Shown here: positions 58,401 to 64,000 of the stretch, piece by piece
How positions within the stretch are numbered: position 1 is the first letter of the stretch
Layout of the letters: each line of letters opens with the position of its first letter
Source: Zantedeschia hybrid cultivar
Lineage: Eukaryota; Streptophyta; Magnoliopsida; Alismatales; Araceae
Assembly (NCBI GenBank): GCA_030544215.1
Contig: JARZZO010000016.1
Location: forward strand, 55,655,501-55,719,500
Direction: 5' to 3'
DNA length: 64,000 bases
Translations under genes and position numbers: made by a program
Notes under the pieces: model-generated
The model's database searches: none
What the model was told of the DNA's origin: nothing
What the model saw: the letters and a program-made list of their open reading frames with translations, nothing else

Positions 58401-59039
58401 TTTATAAGACCATTTTGGGACATTATGTCATGATAAGAAACATACTCAATATAATGTCAAAAATAGTGTCTATAGTGGCATAGCTTCATCTAAGTGATTC
58501 AACTAGTTGCTTCACCTAAAGAGTCCGTAGGCATTGCGCCTTGCACCTAACCACTCTCTACCTAATTGAGTTGGGGGATACACTTAGGCGCAATAGCTTT
58601 GCCTTTGTCTTGCACTTCAGCACTGATCATTAGGCGAAACTATAGGCGATGCAATCTTCTGCGTACACTCTCCATCTTTGAATTCCTTAGGTAGAATCTT
58701 ATAGGCATTAAAGCCTTCGCCTATAAGATCTAGTTGATAGCCTTTAGGGGATACCTTAGGCAATGTAGTTGGGTGTTAAAAACCTTCCATCCTGTATTCC
58801 AACTATTACCCTTTAGGTAGAACAAGTAAGTGATATATCTTGGGTTGAAATCCTTTTGCCTTGCACCCCAATTGAAACATCTTTAAGCGATATCCTTAGG
58901 CAATTCACATCACCTTATTACTGCACCAATTGGTCCACTTTATAAGGATCAGGCGGGGATCTCAAGAACGCAATAGAAACAATTAATTAAAATTTATGAA
59001 CCCATCATTCCAGGTTCATTTCAACTAATCTAACTAGAA
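55440..59039. other. Noncoding region with recurring TTAGGCGATA-like words
   Basis: Three clusters (about 55490-55640, 56820-57060 and 58490-58910) contain many degenerate forms of TTAGGCGATA and GCCTA-type complements. The AT-rich spacers have no supported ORF. A minus-strand TATA-like CTATATAAAC lies near 57816-57825, with a short open frame downstream on that strand (57798-57583, starting MEKLVEDCS) that I do not recognise. This could be LTR or untranslated sequence of an unidentified retroelement. Confidence 0.4.
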
Positions 59040-59918
59040 GACGGTGATCGACCATCACCTTGTGTGGATTTGGATCTGCGTTCGTGTTGTTCCAATAGAG
59101 CAACACTGCTAACTGCGTTGTTCGGACTCCAGTGGTATCCACGCAATCCTCTTGTTGGTGGTTCGTCTTCACTCATCGTCTTGATTGGCACTTTTGTTGA
59201 TGTTTCTACGCCGCAACGGTGCTCGCGACATGCAGACGATGATTTCCTAAAAATCGAGAATTGGAGACGATGAAGCTAAGAAGAGTTGGGGGCGCTAGCT
59301 CTGGGTGCACGGAGGAGGAAGAGGAGAGAGAGGGGGCGGCATGCTCTAGGGGAATGCTTGGAGCTTATCCCAGGGTTCCCACACAACATATATTTATATT
59401 ATGTCAGACGACTTTTTCACGAAAGTCTCTGAAGTAATATAAAACCCACTAAATAACCACTGGTTGAGAATCTATTTGTGTGTGACCCTCTAGGCCTAAG
59501 TACCAGTTCAATTTTTGACTGATTAAACCCAATAACACCTTGTTGGCTTAAAGTAATTAATCAATATCACATATTTAATTAATTACTTAACCGAATTATC
59601 AACTCGTGATAAACGATCGGGTTTCCAATCAAGTTGAGTGCCAAGCAACACTGTATGATCTTAGAAGATAATGGGGTTCGACAACCCACTCAAGGAACCT
59701 TTCTGTCAACAATTGCCGTGTAGATATAATCTATCATTTGTATAATGCTCTCGAGTCAACCTAGGGTATGGTTAACTATAAAATCCTAACTGGTCAACTC
59801 ACTTGGACTAGATGTGGCCATAAAATATCAGAAAACTCCTTTTCTGATATAGTGTCCGCCCTGGATAGGGACTACCACGTATCTTACCCAGAGCATTCTT
59901 TCTCTAATTATTGAAAGT
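59040..59918 (-). other. Possible antisense LTR or leader region of a retroelement, part 1
   Basis: The minus strand shows a TATA-like region (ATAATATAAATATATG, about 59390) followed by a transcribed-leader-like purine-poor stretch. The sequence continues after the solo LTR at 62703, so 59040-59918 and 62703-63274 were once contiguous. The family was not identified. Confidence 0.35.
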
Positions 59919-59923
59919 GAATG

Positions 59924-62697
59924 TGTAAGGACTGAGGTTTCGGGTTCAGTATTCGGGTCGGGTTCGGGCCGGATCCCCTGGTTTGGACCCTGGAGGGGTC
60001 TTGAGATTCTTGGCTGAATGGCGTCATCACTGCTCGACGCCTTTCAAAAGGCGTCAGGATGTGTGGACGCCACTTAGGTCTGTTGGTTGTTGTGCCACGT
60101 GTGCGCCACGTGGGCGGGTTTCGGGCCGCGAGAGTACGGCCCCTGTCATTTCGTCTGAACGGCGTCCAGCTTGGTCGACGCGATTCAGACTGCGACATCT
60201 GCGATGTCAGGATACGGCGCCAGAGCGTTGTCAGTACGGCCTGTCCTGTCGTCTGAACGGCGTCCGTAGAGGGTGACGCGTTTCAGACCGCTGTCAGTAC
60301 GGCTGTCCTGTCAGACTGAATGGCGTCTGCCTCGATCGACGCGTTTTAGCTGGATTCGGATTGACCCCGCGAGCCTCCCCTTCTTTCCCTCATTCTCACC
60401 TTCACTCTCTCTCTCCTCGCCCTCTTCGCCCTCTCCGACGCTCTTCTTCCCCTTCCCTTCCTCTTCTTCCTCTTCCACCACTCCAACACCACCTTACCTC
60501 TCACCTCTACCTCCACCACTTCCTTCGCGGTGTTCCACTCTCCGGACGGCGGCCGACGTCCCGGCGGAGTGGCGGCGTCCTCGAGGGTACCGGCGGCGGT
60601 GTGCGGTGCGGCGGGACGGCGGCACGGAGCTTGGCGGAGTTCAAGAACCGGTAGGGGGACGAAACCTTGCATGTGTGCTCGTTTGCTTCTTGGCGTGATG
60701 TGGCGTGTTTGGGGTTAGATTGAGCATGTTTAGGGGGATTCCTTGTGGGAATGGCGATGTTTGTGGATGTGGTTTCATAGCATGATCGTGGTGCTTGACG
60801 TTCTCATCTTCCCCTTTTGGTTTTGGGGCTTTTCGGGTGCTTGGGGTTCAAGGGAGAATCCCTCGGGTTGAACCAGGAAACCTGGTTTCTGGCGCTAAAT
60901 GGCGTCGTGCCTGGTCGACGCCTTTCCGAAAGACGTCGGGTCAGTAAGACGCGTTTTAGGGCAGAAACCTCCCTGTTCGAGGTTTCCTGAGTTAGGGGTT
61001 CTGGCGCTAAATGACGTCATGGATGGACGGCGCCTTTTGGAAGGACGTCGGGTCATCATGACGCCATTTAGGCAGGAAATGCCCCCGTTTAAGGGTTCTG
61101 CATTCTGGATTTCTGGGTTGAATGGCGTCTGGCTACCATGACGCGTTTTAAACGGCGGCTTCACTGGTGGACGCGTTTTAAGAGATAATCTGGCTTTTAA
61201 CTGAACCCGTCTAAGGAGCTTGAATGGCGTCGACCTCGGTCGACGCGATTCAAGACAGAGCTGTATAAACCCTGGTTTTTAGCATGTGTGTCACTGCGGG
61301 ACGGTTCAACGCATGCTTTGAGTTGTATACTGAGACTGAGGACGTCTGCATGAATGGGATTTCATCATCTTTGTGTGTGTGTGCTTTAACTGTACGCTGA
61401 GACTGGGGTTTACTGTGCGAATGGAATCATGTTATATATGCGTTTGTGTTTATACGACTGTGGATCGATGTGACTGTGGTTTACGTTTGTCACCATGGAC
61501 CGATGGGGACAGGGTCATGGTGTCTGTGAGGCTTTGTGCCGTACCGGTGGGAGAAGGGGTACATGTGTGTTTTACCTCTGGCTGAGGAAAGCAGGATCGC
61601 CTTGAGCCCGACGGGCCGGAGTAGCCGGTGTGCTATCCGAGGGATCGCTGTTTGTCCTCAGCGGGTCGGGGTTTCCCTCGTTTGTCATGACAGCTTCCGG
61701 CGTGTTTCTTGCTGTGGAGCTGGTGGGAGTTGGTTTACCCTTTAGCCACTGGGCCTGATGTGACCTTTGATCAAGGTTACGAGTGGTACCCTTAGCCCTT
61801 TGTCCTGACGCAGCCCGGGAGAGTTGGGTTTGTAGGTAGTTCCTGTAGCTTCGGCTTGACGGGGGTTCGCCGGTCCCCAGGGCCCTCCTGAAGCGCTGAG
61901 GCCTAGCGTGGAGGCAATCCGGACGGTAGGACAGTAGTCTAGACTGCTTGTGTGCACACGTAGCTGGCAGTGGCGGTACACTGGTTCCAGCTAGTCCTAG
62001 TTTGACTCACTGCCTCACCCTACAGTGCCCCGGAACACTGTAGGGGTGGACAGGCGTGAGCAGTGGTGGTAGTGTTGGGAGGCGACGTTTGACGTCGGTC
62101 GACAGTGTGGTTCAGTCGCTTCGTGGGCTTTGACTGTGAGACGTGACTTTGTGTTGGGTTCTTCGGGCTACTTGGTACTGTTCTTGTTACACTGCTTATC
62201 GTACGGTTCCTATCACGTTGAGTGCTATGTTTACTGTTTTACTTAATTGCCATATATTCCTGTTGTTGCACTTGTGGGTGTGTGAGTGGGAGGCGGGGGA
62301 TCGGATGATTCCTACTGAGCCCATTTCTGGTGTGGCTCACTCCCTGCGGTTTCAGGTGTGGACCTCGTGGCGCAGCGGAAGCGTGGTGTCTTTCTTGGTG
62401 TGCGGACCAGCAGCTGTCTTAGTTCCGGGGTATGCCCCGATGTTGTTGTACTTTCCTTCTGCCTGTACTTATTTAACTTGTTGGACATGTAATTATTGTT
62501 GGACTGTATACGGACATCATTATTTTCCCTCCTGCGCACTCGTTTACCTTTGTAGTCCGTGCGATTGTTATATTTAGCCTTGTTTAGCACTTACTCCTCC
62601 AGACGTGTTGTGTGAGATCCGGGTGTGAACCCGCAGTTAATGGGCCGACATCCATTTAGTGACCGGGTCTCCGGTCATAGGATGGCGGGTCGTTACA
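59924..62697 (-). mobile_element. Solo LTR, 2.8 kb, GC-rich, with hairpin repeats
   Basis: Starts TGTAAGGACTG and ends GGGTCGTTACA, inverted termini TGTAA/TTACA. The perfect 5-bp TSD is GAATG (59919-59923 and 62698-62702). No gag or pol domain, so a solo LTR. Reading TGTAACGACCCGCC as the LTR start places it on the minus strand; this orientation is inferred. The segment is GC-rich against AT-rich flanks. It contains eight or more 34-bp hairpin units (60014-61253), a pyrimidine tract at 60370-60520 and a relative in inverted orientation at 63275. ORFs in it have no recognisable domain. Confidence 0.85.
60014..61253. repeat. Dispersed 34-bp hairpin units with constant geometry
   Basis: Units at 60014, 60155, 60253, 60316, 60894, 61014, 61117 and 61220 follow the pattern TGAAYGGCGTC, ten variable bases, GACGCGWTTCA. 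The two arms are near-complementary and the spacing is fixed at ten while the loop sequence varies. Partial units lie between them (for example 60044, 60930, 61051 and 61149). Confidence 0.8.
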
Positions 62698-62702
62698 GAA
62701 TG

Positions 62703-63274
62703 ATTCCTTATGGAACACACAATCACCTTCAAAGGTCTTCTGCTGAATCCGATCACTTGATTGATTATGGTCCTATGATTAGGGATCCATTAGCTAATGT
62801 CAAAGTCCAGAAGTCCATTGATAAGGTATCTTTGGAACCTCAAGTTCGAGGACCATCTACGCAACTATGACATTGGATCAAGCTAGTTGACAGTTAGGTA
62901 AATTACCATCCAATGATTCAAGTCAAGATCAGTTCACTGAATTCATTCACCAATGAGCACCAAAAAGTTCGCCATAATGTGTTCACACAAGTGACTATGA
63001 AACCAGTCGCCCTTATCACATGAATTGAAGCAACCTGTACCAATCTCACCAGATATTTGATGTTTTTCTCAAATATCCTCCGACTAGGAATAACTAAGAA
63101 TGTGTCTATAATTTGTCTGTCTCATTATTATGATCTCATCATAATGTGACAACTATTGCACACACTCACGGACTTCACTATGACATGAATAATAATAATA
63201 ATGTGATTTTCACATAATGAATATATTGTCATTTATCAAATAACTAAACAAGATTGTATCTGATTGACTTATAG
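62703..63274 (-). other. Possible antisense LTR or leader region, part 2
   Basis: AT-rich sequence continuous with 59040-59918 once the solo LTR is removed. No ORF is supported. It is cut at 63275 by the next LTR. Confidence 0.35.
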
Positions 63275-64000
63275 TGTAACGACCCGCCACCCTATAATCG
63301 GAGATCCAATTACTAAATGGGTACCGAATCATTAAATACTGGAGCCAAGTCAAGATCTCGATAAGTCTGGGAAATAAATGATAAACTAAGTTAAACATTC
63401 CACATCACATCGAATTGTAAAGGAAGTGCATGAATTAAAAATTATTACAATTCGACTCGACTCAGCAAATAATTATATATTCCAAATGAAAAGAAATAAT
63501 TAAGCGTACAGACTTGAAATGAAAATAACAACTACATCGGGGCATACTCCGGAACAGTGACTGTTGGCGCGCAACCCGAGACAACACCCACCACGCTACA
63601 CCTGCTTGGAACCCTCACCTGAAAATCGCAGGGGTGAGTCTCATCGAAATGGACTTAGTAGGGATCCTCCGATCCCCACCACCCACTCACGCAACCACAA
63701 GTGCAACAACACAAATATAGGTAATTAAATAAGTAAAGCAGTAAACACAACTCCCAAAGATTCCCAAATTCCGATATAAAATACATGCATTTGTAAATAC
63801 AATATGCACAACTCTGAAACCATTCTACCACGGAGTCCACAACCAGTGTCTCGGTTAAACACACAAACCACGCAGCCGAATGCATAAAACACCGACCCGT
63901 TGGGACCAAACAACAACCCCTCGGATAGCGCGCTGGATACTCCGGCCTGTCTAGCTCTAGGTGGTTCTGCTTCCCCCAGCTACGAGTGACACTCCGAATG
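63275..64000 (+). mobile_element. LTR of the same family as 59924-62697, opposite orientation, runs off the window
   Basis: Starts TGTAACGACCCGCCACC, the reverse complement of the end of the first LTR. Further in, GGCATACTCCGGAACAG and the CACTCACGCAACCACAAGTG region match the minus strand of about 62440-62260. The right end is outside the window, so solo LTR versus full element cannot be decided. Confidence 0.75.

Noticed and set aside
60273..62577. ORFs in the solo LTR (60273-60698, 62143-62577 and others)
   Set aside because: Low-complexity Ser/Pro or cysteine-rich translations with no domain, inside an LTR defined by its TSD.

Overview
This is nuclear DNA from a flowering plant. The evidence is plant-type LINE, Copia and Gypsy remnants, GT-AG introns, and exons of the DNA-damage checkpoint clamp loader RAD17 with plant-like wording. 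The exact lineage cannot be read from the window. No bacterial, organellar, rRNA or tRNA gene was recognised.

The one conventional host gene is RAD17 on the + strand. Eight exons, 10605-10661 to 53346-53585, join in frame with canonical GT/AG borders into 493 codons plus a stop. They run from the Walker A loop to the natural C-terminus; the N-terminal exons must lie left of the window. The eight exons total 1,482 nt but span 43 kb. Introns of 9.9, 10.0 and 19.3 kb hold most of the transposons.

Layout: 1-1204, the 3' end of a decayed Copia element. 1266-9360, a LINE with a second, 5'-truncated LINE nested inside it; both target-site duplications (TSDs) survive. 9704-9905, a palindromic MITE. 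10605, first visible RAD17 exon. 10662-20590, intron with an antisense LINE tail and a degenerate LINE (11868-20015) that was later hit by a MITE, a fold-back element and a 1.4-kb hAT-like element. 20591-23717, four exons. 23718-33743, intron with a MITE, a 1.8-kb solo LTR, an antisense LINE and a sense LINE carrying another fold-back element. 33744-34094, two exons. 34095-53345, intron holding a three-level nest: a hAT-like element (34855-51326), in it an antisense LINE, and in that a young 9.8-kb Gypsy-type element (35870-45672). 53346-53585, last exon. 53586-64000, noncoding sequence with a 2.8-kb solo LTR (59924-62697) and part of an inverted relative at 63275-64000.

The most unusual unit is the Gypsy-type element. 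Its two LTRs are nearly identical and its TSD is perfect, yet it has no pol. It carries a shortened gag-like ORF, about 37 tandem monomers that show a four-monomer higher-order period, and on the opposite strand a three-exon gene with its own TATA box. Boundaries and joins were worked out by eye from the sequence. Family assignments rest on recognised motifs, not on database searches.
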